Shown here: positions 8,801-16,334 of the stretch, in pieces | Layout: the number at the start of each line of letters is the position of its first letter | How positions within the stretch are numbered: the first letter of the stretch is position 1 | Assembly: GCA_035286465.1 (NCBI GenBank) | Contig: DATEDF010000058.1 | Span: 1 to 64,000 of the forward strand | Reading direction: 5' to 3' | DNA: 64,000 nt | DNA from: Fen-1231 sp035286465 | GTDB taxonomy: Bacteria; Gemmatimonadota; Gemmatimonadetes; Gemmatimonadales; Gemmatimonadaceae | The notes under the pieces: model-generated | Database searches by the model: none | Told to the model about the DNA's origin: nothing | What the model saw: the letters and a program-made list of their open reading frames with translations, nothing else | Program-made: the position numbers and the translations under genes

Positions 8801-8974
8801 GCCAGCGTCTTCATTACCGGCACGGATCTGTTCTTGAAGACCAACTACACGGGTCTGGACCCGATCGTGAACGGCAACACGGCCGCCACGGGCGGTTCGG
8901 GCGGCGTGGGCATTGACTTCGGGAACTTCCCGATGCCGAAGGGCGTGAGCTTCGGGCTCAAGGTAGGGTACTAG
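5882..8974 (+). CDS. SusC/RagA TonB-linked outer-membrane transporter
   Basis: ATG 5882 (not the open frame from 5831) gives 1030 residues starting with a signal peptide, MKRRVLTVLMGTLLLAAQAF. Next comes a carboxypeptidase-D-regulatory-like beta domain (about 22-110; AVTGKVTSEQGLPLGSVQ) and a TonB plug with the SusC signature VLKGPEASALYG and GAIVITTKRG. The rest is a long beta-barrel ending in an aromatic-terminated strand (FGLKVGY). It should import a ligand held by the SusD-like lid, powered by TonB. The gene is followed two bases later by susD-like. The glycan or peptide imported cannot be read from sequence, but nagB and a GHL10 protein lie next door. Confidence 0.93.
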   Translation: MKRRVLTVLMGTLLLAAQAFAQQKAVTGKVTSEQGLPLGSVQITIKGTTTGTLSSSDGTYSIRAAEGQVLQFRLIGNAPAERTVGAADVINVELKAVATSLDAVVVTALGRTNVKRAVGTAQQQVSGAEIAQTNRESFVNALVGRVAGVEVTSSSGVPGASSVITIRGVSSISTNNQPLMIIDGLPLDNKTLSSGVLASDNPTSGIAFSNRFVDFTNRASDLNPEDIESLVVLKGPEASALYGIDAGNGAIVITTKRGRPGAGGFEYSNSFRMDNTGRYPKLQRIYGPTASLGTGSTDFTYWGLPYASGTQFYDNVDGFFRASLTQKHNLSFSGAAPDNRINYRVSVSEDKQQGVIPLSEYTRVTLMGATQGVVNSWLKADAALTYSYSTNNQPFKSGSSPGYAGPLIGLLIWPQTDDAQDWLTPAGQRRRLTLASASTESDNPYFSVNKNRVNAVNNRILTNVGFTLAPFSWSNLKTNIGVDAYTNNNLILRHPESAAGFANNGALDIADNFTRNISSQTLLNINAVQLPYGLSVSGVLGNAVNDYRDDTNAERGLNFMDPNFVSINNTDLTTRFSWNNLFRRRVVSAFGSATFDYKRYLYVTVTGRNDWTSTIPVGRNSFFYPSVNASFIFSDAFPSVARFVTGKLRAGWAEVGKDARPYSYRPALESKTTSYGGYGYGFTGPNPLLKPEFATSKEIGTELSFLDDRLSIDATWYRKETRDQIIQNARGSYGTGFVLMNLNGAKTRTQGWELTLGGTPYLKGDASWDIQANWTHVRAITVSLPSDLPEAYNSDTWLYGNIRNGTVPGQSLMSLTGTFYLRNKAGQLLIDPTSGLPLRSSGFIDRGYDRQPNWTMGLTNTFRYGKFSLNFLLHFRRGGDVFNATDHFLTVRGLAERTADREVPRVIAGVLRDGKENTATPTINNIVVIPAQQNAYYTGMSEELFIEKNINWVRLKDVTLRYQLPGKYLGAKDASVFITGTDLFLKTNYTGLDPIVNGNTAATGGSGGVGIDFGNFPMPKGVSFGLKVGY

Positions 8975-8976
8975 CC

Positions 8977-10614
8977 ATGACACACATTCCCCGAATCTCA
9001 GAGCGCTGTGGCACGCGCCGGACTTCCTTGATGGACAAGCCGATGAACCTACTCCGCGGAGCATTGCTCGCCGGCGCCCTGGTGCTGCCGACGGGGAGCT
9101 GCAAGGACTTCCTGGACGTCAATACCAATCCGAACGGCCCGGAAACCGTGGCGGCCCCGCTGTACCTGCCGCCGATGCTGCACTGGATGTTCACGGCGCC
9201 GCTATTCGACGGCCGCTTCGTGGGCCGCTATACCCAGATGTGGCTCTTGTGCTGTCCGAACCCCCCCAGCACGTGGGACCGCATGGGCTACGACCCCGGC
9301 AGCGACAACGGCGGCGAGCATTGGCGTGACGTGTACTGGTCGCTCGGCCAGAACCTCTCCGACATGATCAACAAGGCCGAGGCGGGCCAGCGCTGGGATG
9401 TGGCGGGCGTCGGCCACGTGATGAAGGCCTGGGGGTGGATGACACTCACCGACATCCACGGCGAGATCATCGTCAAGGAAGCGCTTGATCAGACCAAGTA
9501 CTACTTCAACTACGACACGCAGGAAGACGCCTATACCGAAACCCTCCGCCTGCTCGACCAGGCGATCACGTACCTGCAGAAGACCGACGGCAACGTGGAT
9601 GCGACCTACTGGTCGAAGGGCGACAAGGTATACAGCGGCGACCGGACGAAGTGGCTGAAGCTGGCATACGCCTTCAAGGCCATTGCCCTGAACCACTTCT
9701 CCGCGAAGGCGACGTACAAGCCCGCCGATATCATCGCGGCGGTGGACGCCTCGCTCGCCGGCAATGCGGACGACGCGCTCCTGCAGTTCCCGGCGACGCA
9801 GCCGAATGACGACCGCAACTTCTGGGGCCCGACGCGCGGCAACCTGCCGTCGTACCGGCAGGGGGCGTTCATCGTGCAGTTGATGAACGGCACGCAGACG
9901 AACGGCACGGTGGATCCGCGCATGAGCCGTATGCTCGCGCCGTCGCCGGACGGTCAGTATCGCGGCCTTGACCCGAACACCACGGCGGCGCTGACCAGCA
10001 CGCTGCAGCCGATGAACCTCTGGGGCTACACCTCCACGCCGCCCTCGGGGTCTCCCACCCGCTACATCTTCGACGACAAGTCGCGGATGCCGCTCGTAAC
10101 GTACGCGGAGATGCAGTTCATCAAGGCCGAAGCGGCGTACCGGGCCGGCGACAAGGCCACCGCGCTGACGGCCTACAAGAACGGCATCTCGGCGCACCTC
10201 GACTTTGTAAACGCCCGCAACCTGGACGCCGGCCAGACCCCGACGCAGATCACCGCGGCGGAGAAGGCCGCGTACTTGGCCGATCCTGACATCGTGCCGG
10301 CGTCGGCCAATAGCCTCACCCTCACGCAGATCATGACGCAGAAGTACATCGCGCTGTGGGGCTGGGGCTTCGACGAGGTGTGGATGGACCTGCGCCGGTT
10401 CCACTACACCGACACTGACCCGGCGACAGGCAAGCAGGTGTACCCGGGCTTCAGCATTCCGACGAACCTGTATCCCGACAACGCGAGCAAGCCGGTGTAC
10501 CGCATCCGGCCGCGCTACAACTCCGAGTACGTGTGGAACATCGCGACGCTGACGGCCCTTGGCGCCCTGGCGGCGGATTACCATACCAAGCCGACGTGGA
10601 TCATCAACCCGTAA
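8977..10614 (+). CDS. SusD/RagB-like substrate-binding lipoprotein
   Basis: The protein is the surface lipoprotein partner of the preceding SusC. The lipobox PTGSC precedes KDFLDVNTNPNGP, the usual SusD-like start, and a tetratricopeptide-type helical body follows. The late motif WGWGFDEVWMDLRRF is also typical. The first ATG (8977) lies 2 nt after the susC stop and has AAGG 13 nt upstream; ATGs at 9031 or 9043 would give a more normal signal peptide (MNLLRGALLAGALVLP), so the true start may be internal. It resembles the SusD-like 2 branch. It is co-transcribed with susC and the next lipoprotein gene. Confidence 0.9.
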   Translation: MTHIPRISERCGTRRTSLMDKPMNLLRGALLAGALVLPTGSCKDFLDVNTNPNGPETVAAPLYLPPMLHWMFTAPLFDGRFVGRYTQMWLLCCPNPPSTWDRMGYDPGSDNGGEHWRDVYWSLGQNLSDMINKAEAGQRWDVAGVGHVMKAWGWMTLTDIHGEIIVKEALDQTKYYFNYDTQEDAYTETLRLLDQAITYLQKTDGNVDATYWSKGDKVYSGDRTKWLKLAYAFKAIALNHFSAKATYKPADIIAAVDASLAGNADDALLQFPATQPNDDRNFWGPTRGNLPSYRQGAFIVQLMNGTQTNGTVDPRMSRMLAPSPDGQYRGLDPNTTAALTSTLQPMNLWGYTSTPPSGSPTRYIFDDKSRMPLVTYAEMQFIKAEAAYRAGDKATALTAYKNGISAHLDFVNARNLDAGQTPTQITAAEKAAYLADPDIVPASANSLTLTQIMTQKYIALWGWGFDEVWMDLRRFHYTDTDPATGKQVYPGFSIPTNLYPDNASKPVYRIRPRYNSEYVWNIATLTALGALAADYHTKPTWIINP

Positions 10615-11433
10615 ATGACCATGACCAAGATCAGAACATTCGCGGTGCTGCTCGGAGCGGCCCTGCTCGCTTCGTGCGGCGAAGCCGCCAATCAGGTGAT
10701 CGCGGGCCCAGAGCCGAACGGGGGCACGCGCATCCGGTTCTTCAACTTCGGCATCAATGCTCCGGGCGTGCACTTCTACGCCAACGACACCAAGATGGTC
10801 GCCGTCGCCGAGGTGGGATTCACCGCCGATGTGAAGACGGGCATCGCATCCGCCGGCACGGAGTCAACCACCGGCACGGTGTACGGCGGCGTGGCCTCGA
10901 ACGGCTTCTATTCGTCCATCGCCCCGGGCAGCTACCAGTTCAACGCCCGCATCGCGGCGACGACGGACAACGGCCTGCAGATCTCTTCTCTCACGCGAGC
11001 CATCGAGTCGGGCAAGAAGTACTCGTTCTTTATGAGCGGGTTCTACGACGCGACGGCCAAGACGGTGGAAGGCTTCGTGGTGGAGGATCCGTACAGCGAG
11101 ACGTACGATTGGACGAACGCCAACGTGCGGTTCGTGAACGCGAGCCCGAACTCGCAGCCGATGACCATGTACGCGAAGAACACGACCACCACGGTGGAAA
11201 CCGCGATGGGCGCGGCGGTCGCGTACAAGGGCGCCGGCACCTTCACGACGCTGGCCCCGGGGACGTATGACCTGCGGACGGCGTACACGGGCGCGACCAC
11301 CAACGCCATCACGCGCACGGCCGTGTCGTTCGTCGCGGGCAGGACCTACACGATCACGGCCCGTGGGGACATGACGGTCGTGTCCACGACGGCCACCAAC
11401 CGGCCCTTTCTCGACAATACCGCCAACAGGTGA
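10615..11433 (+). CDS. DUF4397-type lipoprotein of the Sus locus
   Basis: The start codon directly abuts the SusD stop (TAAATG), so translation is coupled. The 272-residue product has a lipoprotein signal (LLGAALLASC, Cys at about residue 20). Two repeats of a beta-rich module follow, starting TRIRFFNFGINAPGVHFYAN and NVRFVNASPNSQPMTMYAKN, which matches DUF4397 immunoglobulin-like repeats. Extra lipoproteins downstream of SusCD often act as surface glycan-binding proteins; that role here is inferred only from position. It is the last gene before a strong terminator. Confidence 0.75.
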   Translation: MTMTKIRTFAVLLGAALLASCGEAANQVIAGPEPNGGTRIRFFNFGINAPGVHFYANDTKMVAVAEVGFTADVKTGIASAGTESTTGTVYGGVASNGFYSSIAPGSYQFNARIAATTDNGLQISSLTRAIESGKKYSFFMSGFYDATAKTVEGFVVEDPYSETYDWTNANVRFVNASPNSQPMTMYAKNTTTTVETAMGAAVAYKGAGTFTTLAPGTYDLRTAYTGATTNAITRTAVSFVAGRTYTITARGDMTVVSTTATNRPFLDNTANR

Positions 11434-11446
11434 AGGCAGATCGAGA

Positions 11447-11479
11447 GAACCCCCGGGTGATCCCGGGGGTTCTTTTCTT
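11447..11479 (+). terminator. Rho-independent terminator of the SusCD operon
   Basis: An 11-bp perfect stem, GAACCCCCGGG and CCCGGGGGTTC, encloses a 4-nt loop and is followed by TTTTCTT. It lies 14 bp after the DUF4397 gene stop and fits an intrinsic terminator for plus-strand transcription. Confidence 0.92.
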
Positions 11480-11549
11480 GGGTGTCAGGCGCGCGCCAAG
11501 TCGCGCCGGCTCGGGACCAGCCGCGCACGCGCGCGTCGCAGGGGCGCCG

Positions 11550-11732
11550 CTACACCTGCTGCGTGATCGGCGCGTCGAGTCCCGCTTCTTCCTCTCGCTC
11601 CAGGTCGCGGAGCAGAGTGTTCACCGTCTGCTCCACGAGGCTCTCGGCGCTCACGCCACGGCGGCACGCCTCCTCCTGATACGCGCGCAGGTGGCGTTCG
11701 CTCACCTCTGCCATCACCGGGACTTTCGGCAT
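11550..11732 (-). CDS. Small 60-residue hypothetical protein
   Basis: ATG 11732 is preceded by GGAGGTG at good spacing. The product is 60 residues, charged and helical (SERHLRAYQEEACRRGVSAE, then SLVEQTVNTLLRDLEREEE). It could be a ribbon-helix-helix-like or coiled-coil protein, but no family is recognised. It follows the DUF35 gene by 20 bp on the same strand, so it is probably the last gene of the HMG-CoA operon. A longer open frame upstream reads through the other gene out of frame and is not protein-like. Confidence 0.6.
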   Translation of the reverse strand: MPKVPVMAEVSERHLRAYQEEACRRGVSAESLVEQTVNTLLRDLEREEEAGLDAPITQQV

Positions 11733-11752
11733 TGCGCACCTCCACGGACTGC

Positions 11753-12145
11753 TCAGGCGGCTGGAACCGCCTTGTGGCCATAACACAGGATGCCGCCGCG
11801 CCCCTCGCGGCGGATGAGGCGGAACTCGAGCGTCACGTCCGTGCCCGGCCCGATGGTGTGCGGATCGCAGTCCACCACCTGCGCCATCAGCCGGGCCTTC
11901 TCGGGCGTCTCCACCACGGCCATCGCGTACGGCGTCTCGAACGTGAACTCCGACGGCGACACGTGGATCACCGTGGACGTGACCACGGTGCCCCGCCGCG
12001 TCAGCCTCAGCTTCTCGCAGTCGGCGCTCCGGCACGAGGGACAGATGCGACGGCCCGGGAACGCCACGTGACCGCACGCGCGGCAGCGTCCGGCCTCGAG
12101 GCGGTAGCGCTGCGGAATCTCGCGCCAGTATCGCGGACTCGGCAT
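11753..12145 (-). CDS. DUF35 Zn-ribbon/OB-fold partner of thiolase and HMG-CoA synthase
   Basis: The 130-residue protein has a rubredoxin-like zinc ribbon with Cys21, Cys24, Cys35 and Cys38, then an OB-fold (GTVVTSTVIHVSPSEF, LMAQVVDCDPHTIGPGTDV). DUF35 proteins of this type hold the acetoacetyl-CoA thiolase and HMG-CoA synthase together in archaea and share their CoA-binding channel. The gene sits 2 bp after the thiolase gene, in the order synthase, thiolase, DUF35, so the same scaffold role is likely. Confidence 0.88.
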   Translation of the reverse strand: MPSPRYWREIPQRYRLEAGRCRACGHVAFPGRRICPSCRSADCEKLRLTRRGTVVTSTVIHVSPSEFTFETPYAMAVVETPEKARLMAQVVDCDPHTIGPGTDVTLEFRLIRREGRGGILCYGHKAVPAA

Positions 12146-12147
12146 TG

Positions 12148-13296
12148 TCAGGCCCTCGCGAAGATGTGCACCACGGAACTCGCGCCCGATCCGCCCATGT
12201 TCTGCGCCATGCCGATGCCGGCGCCCTCCACCTGCCGCTCACCCGCCTCGCCGCGGAGCTGCTCGAAGATCTCGATCACCTGCGCGATGCCGGTCGCGCC
12301 CACCGGGTGGCCCTTCGCCTTTAGCCCGCCGCTCGTATTCACCGGGAATCGGCCGCCGAGCGCCGTGCACCCGCTGCGCGCCGCCGCTCCGCCCTGGCCG
12401 CGCTGCACCAGCCCCAGCGCCTCGACGCAGCAGATCTCCGCGATGGTGAAGCAGTCGTGCAGCTCCACCACCTGCATCCTGGCCGGTACGACGCCCGACA
12501 TCTTGTACGCGCGCTGCGCCGATCGCTCCACGGCGTCCAGGTCCGCGATGTTGGCCCGGTCCGAGAGCGCCATCGCACTCGTGGCGAGTCCACTGCCGAT
12601 GATCTTCACCGGCCGGTCGGTGTAGCGCTTGGCGTCGGCGAGCGGGCAGAGCAACACCGCCGCCGCGCCGTCACTCACCGGCGAGCAGTGCAGGAGCCGC
12701 AGCGGCTCGGCCACGAGCGAGGAGCCCATCACGTCGTCGAGCGTGACCTCGCGCCGGAACTGCGCCCGCGGATTCTTCGCGCCGTGCCGGTGGTTCTTCA
12801 CCGCCACCCACGCAAGGTCTTCCTCCGTCGTGCCGTACTGGTGCATGTGGGCGCGGGCGATCATCGCGTAGAGCCCGGGGAACGTGACGCCGTGGTACAC
12901 CTCCAGCTCCTGGTCCGCCGCCGAGGCCAGCACCTCCGTCACGTCGGTCGAGTCCGTCATCTTCTCCACGCCCGAGGCGAGCACGAGGTCGCTCAGTCCC
13001 GAGGCCACCTCGGCGAACGCGGCGCGCAGCGCGGCTCCTCCCGACGCGCACGCCGACTCCACGCGCACGGCCGCGGTGCCGCGCATCCCGAGCTGGTCGG
13101 CCAGCAGCGGACCGAGGTGCTCCTGACCCACGAACTGGCCGGCGGACATGTTCCCCACGAAGATCGCGTCCACGTGGTCCGCTCTCGCGTTGGCCAGCGT
13201 CTCGAGCGCGGCATCCACCCACAGGTCGCGCAGACTCGACTGCCACAGCTCCCCGAACCGGGTCATGCCCGCGGCGACTACGGCAACCTCACGCAT
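12148..13296 (-). CDS. Thiolase (acetyl-CoA C-acetyltransferase, archaeal/SCP2 type)
   Basis: The 382-residue thiolase has the acyl-accepting Cys83 (VESACASGGAAL) and the C-terminal proton-shuttle motif GGLKAKGHPVGATG. The middle catalytic His is in VELHDCFTIAE rather than the NEAFA of classical biosynthetic thiolases, which places it in the SCP2/archaeal branch. It should join two acetyl-CoA into acetoacetyl-CoA, which the neighbouring synthase would draw off. It lies between the synthase (28 bp upstream) and DUF35 genes in one operon. Confidence 0.88.
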   Translation of the reverse strand: MREVAVVAAGMTRFGELWQSSLRDLWVDAALETLANARADHVDAIFVGNMSAGQFVGQEHLGPLLADQLGMRGTAAVRVESACASGGAALRAAFAEVASGLSDLVLASGVEKMTDSTDVTEVLASAADQELEVYHGVTFPGLYAMIARAHMHQYGTTEEDLAWVAVKNHRHGAKNPRAQFRREVTLDDVMGSSLVAEPLRLLHCSPVSDGAAAVLLCPLADAKRYTDRPVKIIGSGLATSAMALSDRANIADLDAVERSAQRAYKMSGVVPARMQVVELHDCFTIAEICCVEALGLVQRGQGGAAARSGCTALGGRFPVNTSGGLKAKGHPVGATGIAQVIEIFEQLRGEAGERQVEGAGIGMAQNMGGSGASSVVHIFARA

Positions 13297-13324
13297 CGGC
13301 GTTCTCCCTCGTTGCTCGCGGGCG

Positions 13325-14371
13325 TCAGTCGTTCACGATGACCTTGCGCCGGTAGCTCGCGTACTCCCCGTACGAGAGGTACCGGTGTGGCGCATCGAGC
13401 ATCGCGCGCACGGTCGGCGCGCGATCGCGCCGCTCCGGCAGCAGCGCCGTCGCCCGGAGAGCGAACGAGTCGCTCCCCGCACCCGACCCGAACGACGTGA
13501 GCAGGATGTGGTCGCCCGGCTCCGCGACGTCGAGAATCGCCGCGAGGCCGGTGGGGGACGAGCCCGAGTAGGTGTTCCCCATCTCCGGCACGATCCAGCC
13601 GGTGTTCATCTGCTCGCGCGTGAAGCCGAGCGCCTTGCCGGCCTCGAGCGGGAACTTCCCGTTCGGCATGTGGAACACCGCGTACTTGAAGTCCCTGGCC
13701 GAGAGTCCGGTGCGCGCGAACAGCGCGCGCGTCGCCGCCTGCACGTGCTTGAAGTACGCCGGCTCTCCGGTGAAGCGCGCGCCGTGCCGGGGATAGAACT
13801 CGCCCTCGCGGCGCCAGAAGTCTGGCGTGTCCGTGGTGTAGCTGTACGCGTCCATCACCTCGACCAGGAGATCGGTCTTGCCGAAGAGGTACGCCGCCCC
13901 GCCCGCTGAGGCCGAATACTCGAGGGCGTCCGCGGGCGCGCCCTGCGACGTGTCCGCGCCGATGCCGAGCGCGTACTCCATGCGGCCGGACTCCACCAGG
14001 CAGAGTGCGACGAACATCGCCTCCGTGCCGGCCTTGCACGCGAACTCGAAGTCGGCCACGTGCACGTCGGGGCCGATGCCGAGCGCTTCGGCGACGACGG
14101 TGCCGCTGGGCTTCACCGCGTAGGGGTGCGACTCCGAGCCGATGTAGACCGCCCCGATCTTCGCCGGGTCAACGCCCGCGCGGTCCAGCGCCGCTCGCCC
14201 CGCCGCCACGGAGATCGTGATGGTGTCCTCGTCGAGACCCGGAACCGACTTCTGCTCCAGGAGGAGCCCTCGCCGGATGGCGGCGGGGTCCTTGCCCCAC
14301 TGCCGCGCGATCTCCTCGCTCCGAATCCGCTTGCGCGGGATGTACGCGCCGTATCCGACGATGCCGGCCAT
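13325..14371 (-). CDS. Hydroxymethylglutaryl-CoA synthase, archaeal type
   Basis: The 348-residue enzyme starts MAGIVGYGAYIPRKRI and has the HMG-CoA synthase triad: Glu80 (IGSESHPYAVKP), nucleophile Cys112 (FEFACKAGTEAM) and His234 (VFHMPNGKFP). Its length matches archaeal synthases rather than the longer eukaryotic or Firmicutes forms. It condenses acetyl-CoA with acetoacetyl-CoA. A GGAGA lies before the ATG and TACACT further upstream may be the promoter. HMG-CoA could feed the mevalonate pathway or another route; no mevalonate gene is in the window. Confidence 0.88.
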   Translation of the reverse strand: MAGIVGYGAYIPRKRIRSEEIARQWGKDPAAIRRGLLLEQKSVPGLDEDTITISVAAGRAALDRAGVDPAKIGAVYIGSESHPYAVKPSGTVVAEALGIGPDVHVADFEFACKAGTEAMFVALCLVESGRMEYALGIGADTSQGAPADALEYSASAGGAAYLFGKTDLLVEVMDAYSYTTDTPDFWRREGEFYPRHGARFTGEPAYFKHVQAATRALFARTGLSARDFKYAVFHMPNGKFPLEAGKALGFTREQMNTGWIVPEMGNTYSGSSPTGLAAILDVAEPGDHILLTSFGSGAGSDSFALRATALLPERRDRAPTVRAMLDAPHRYLSYGEYASYRRKVIVND

Positions 14372-14705
14372 GACCGTCTCCGCGACAGGACGTCGATCGT
14401 GAGCAGTGTACCGATCGCGCGAAACTCCGACGACGGGTATTCCCCTACCGCGAAGTCCGGCTCATCACGTCCACACTCGTGCTGGACCCCGTGGGGCGCC
14501 AGCTCATCAGCCAACGGACGATGCGGTGGAGGTAACCGCCGACACCGTGATGCAAGCGCGGTTCGTCGCGCAGATGCCGAGCGAGGCGGGGAGCGGGGAT
14601 CGTGCGCCCGGGCGAACGGAGCGCCGGAGCGGCGCCGGGCTGGCGACGGTGGCGACCTGCGTATATACTTCGCAGTATACTCAGGACTATAGTCGAGGAG
14701 TTCCG
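14372..14705. promoter_or_regulatory. Intergenic region with MazEF promoter/operator
   Basis: This 334-bp gap separates the HMG-CoA operon from the toxin-antitoxin pair. At 14661-14695 lies a TATA-rich block, GTATATACTTCGCAGTATAC plus GGACTATAG, which forms an imperfect inverted repeat around TTCGC. TATACT (14676-14681) is a perfect -10-like box about 25 bp before the antitoxin start. Overlap of box and palindrome fits repression by the antitoxin-toxin complex. In the left part a short plus-strand frame ending TAA near 14538 looks faintly protein-like but has no start. Confidence 0.5.
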
Positions 14706-14945
14706 ATGGGTGTGCCCCTGATGCTTCAGGAGGCCGACGCCCGGCGCATCGAGGCGCTCAAGAAGCGCATCGGCGCCCGGACCAAGGTCGAGGTCGTGCG
14801 GACGGCGCTCGACATGCTCGAACGCGACGCCGAGCGGACCGCGCGGGTGGTGCGCTGGGAGCGCGCGGTGCGGCTCGCCGCGCGCACGAGCCGGCGTGCG
14901 CTCGCCGACTTCCGCGTGCACAGCCGCCTGCACCGCGCCGGCTGA
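14706..14945 (+). CDS. MazE-like ribbon-helix-helix antitoxin
   Basis: ATG 14706 follows GAGGAG. The 79-residue protein has an N-terminal strand and two helices (VPLMLQEADARRIEALKKR, ARTKVEVVRTALDMLERDAE) typical of ribbon-helix-helix repressors of the CopG/MazE9 kind. A basic C-terminal tail should wrap the toxin. The toxin gene follows 2 bp after its stop. It probably represses its own promoter at 14661-14695. Confidence 0.75.
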   Translation: MGVPLMLQEADARRIEALKKRIGARTKVEVVRTALDMLERDAERTARVVRWERAVRLAARTSRRALADFRVHSRLHRAG

Positions 14946-14947
14946 CC

Positions 14948-15307
14948 GTGCTCGACAGCCCCCCGCGACGCTGGCACGTCTACGTCGTGGATCTCGCGCC
15001 GCGCGTCGGCACCAAGCCCGGCAAGCAGCGCCCCTGCGTCGCGATCCAGCCGAGCGAGTTCGGCGCGGCCGGCCACCCGAGCACCGTCATTCTGCCGCTG
15101 ACGACGCGCGTCGTCGCGGAGGATGCGTTCCCGCTGCGCGTCCGCGTGCCCGCCGGCGTGTGCGGGCTCGACCGCGAGAGCGATGTGCTGGTGGACCAGA
15201 TGCTCGCCTGGGACAACGCGCTCTTCCGCGAGGAACTGGGGCTGTTGCCCGAGGCGCTGCAGGAGAAGATTCGCTCGGCGCTCCTGGAGTTTCTCGACTT
15301 GGCGTGA
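14948..15307 (+). CDS. PemK/MazF-like mRNA interferase toxin
   Basis: The GTG start at 14948 lies 2 bp after the antitoxin stop. The 119-residue protein shows the PemK/MazF fold: RRWHVYVVDLAPRVGTKPGKQ with the R-P after GKQ (active-site loop), then STVILPLTTRV and DVLVDQMLAWDNALF with the VDQ motif. Such toxins cut RNA at short sites. The motifs look intact and, unlike hicBA in this window, the module seems functional. Confidence 0.85.
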   Translation: MLDSPPRRWHVYVVDLAPRVGTKPGKQRPCVAIQPSEFGAAGHPSTVILPLTTRVVAEDAFPLRVRVPAGVCGLDRESDVLVDQMLAWDNALFREELGLLPEALQEKIRSALLEFLDLA

Positions 15308-15366
15308 CGCGCAACGAATCCGCGCCGGTGTGGCTGGGCGATTGCCGGTCGAAGCGCCGGCACGCG

Positions 15367-15564
15367 TCACCATTTGCCCTGACGTCGGTACTCGCGGTGC
15401 CAGTAGTACCAAGTGCCGACGACGGCGCCGGCGGAGGAGAAGACCCCAACTTCCAAGCCCCATCCAAGAACGAGAGACACCCCGGGCGCGAGCAAACCAG
15501 CCTCTACTGGCATTACCACCAACCGATGTCGCCGACCATGAATACTCATGGGCAAACGGGTCAT
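15367..15564 (-). CDS. Small membrane-associated protein (65 residues)
   Basis: ATG 15564 follows GGAGG with 9-nt spacing, strong support for a real start. The 65-residue product has a basic N-terminus, a hydrophobic segment at about 21-50 rich in glycine (VSLVLGWGLEVGVF) and a charged end (HREYRRQGKW). No family is recognised. It is the last gene of a minus-strand cluster of small proteins and starts 21 bp after the preceding stop codon. Confidence 0.55.
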   Translation of the reverse strand: MTRLPMSIHGRRHRLVVMPVEAGLLAPGVSLVLGWGLEVGVFSSAGAVVGTWYYWHREYRRQGKW

Positions 15565-15585
15565 TCTCCGATTCCTCCGACGTCA

Positions 15586-15741
15586 CTACTGGTGGTGTAC
15601 ACACCACATCCAGTTGCCGAACTGCCAGAGTGCGTCGCCTGCCGACGCACCACCGGCAGCAATCACCGCCGCTTGGATATTGCCCCACGCGCTGCGCCGC
15701 GCTGCCCGAGCAACAGCACAGTCGGCCGTGACCAAGACCAA
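15586..15741 (-). CDS. Putative small Gly/Ala-rich peptide, start uncertain
   Basis: A minus-strand frame is open from 15825 to the TAG at 15586-15588. Only TTG codons at 15741 or 15735 can start it; GAGG lies 5 nt before the first. This gives 51 residues including RRSAWGNIQAAVIAAGGASA and ALWQFGNWMW. The Gly/Ala-rich helix bracketed by tryptophans looks like a membrane-active peptide. The protein-like frame begins further upstream, so it may be a truncated gene. No family is recognised. Confidence 0.35.
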   Translation of the reverse strand: MVLVTADCAVARAARRSAWGNIQAAVIAAGGASAGDALWQFGNWMWCVHHQ

Positions 15742-15855
15742 CTCGTCCTCGAGGGCGACCGCCAGATACGCCGTCAGAACCCCGCTGCGCGATGCTACGT
15801 CACCTTGACTGCGTCGTCCGACCGATCAGAGCGAAACTCCTTTGAGCGGTCCACC

Positions 15856-16131
15856 TCACTTCCAAAACAGCAAAAACAGAACCGGGATGATGACAACCAG
15901 GAGCCAGAATCCCACCACTTGAGCCACGCGAGTCCGTTCGGAGAGTGTCGAAGATCGGGGCTGCAAGCCACTTCCAATGGCGGTCGCCACCCCTACGAGC
16001 ATGACCTCGACCAAGTGGGGCGCGAACGGCGGCGGTTCGAACCGCCACACCAGATACGAGAAGAACACCATCGCAACAGCCGCTCGTGAGAGTCCTGAAA
16101 GGAATCTCTCTTGTCCCAATCGCACGTCCAT
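15856..16131 (-). CDS. Small membrane protein (91 residues)
   Basis: ATG 16131 has GGGAG 6-7 nt upstream. The protein has hydrophobic stretches at about 15-30, 40-54 and 71-90, ending VVIIPVLFLLFWK, so it is a two- or three-pass membrane protein. No known family is evident. Its size and place beside small Gly-rich proteins would fit an immunity or export helper, but nothing in the sequence proves that. Confidence 0.6.
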   Translation of the reverse strand: MDVRLGQERFLSGLSRAAVAMVFFSYLVWRFEPPPFAPHLVEVMLVGVATAIGSGLQPRSSTLSERTRVAQVVGFWLLVVIIPVLFLLFWK

Positions 16132-16334
16132 GGAGATCTCCCGCTGGGATGCCGCACGCTCCGAGAGCCTGTTCAGCTCGTTACCGCTGAGGTTTGCGAC
16201 TCGACTGACTTCCGCCTTTCATGTCGGTGCGGCGCGCGAATCGCGCCGCTCGGAGCGAGACTGGCGTGCATCGGTCCTCGAGTCGCACGAGCCGAGGAGA
16301 GGCAGACGACTCTCCAGCCAGCTGTGGTTGCACA
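16132..16334. other. Gap with GC-rich hairpin
   Basis: This 203-bp gap on the small-protein cluster holds an 8-bp perfect stem, GCGGCGCG and CGCGCCGC, with a 5-nt loop near 16229-16249. No T run follows on either strand, so it is not a clear intrinsic terminator. No gene is seen. Confidence 0.3.

Noticed and set aside
14406..14540. Protein-like plus-strand fragment ending in TAA near 14538
   Set aside because: No start codon or ribosome site and no recognised family; too short to call.
16031..16045. GGTTCGAACCGCCAC resembling a tRNA T-loop
   Set aside because: No acceptor, D or anticodon arms surround it and it is inside the 91-residue membrane protein gene.
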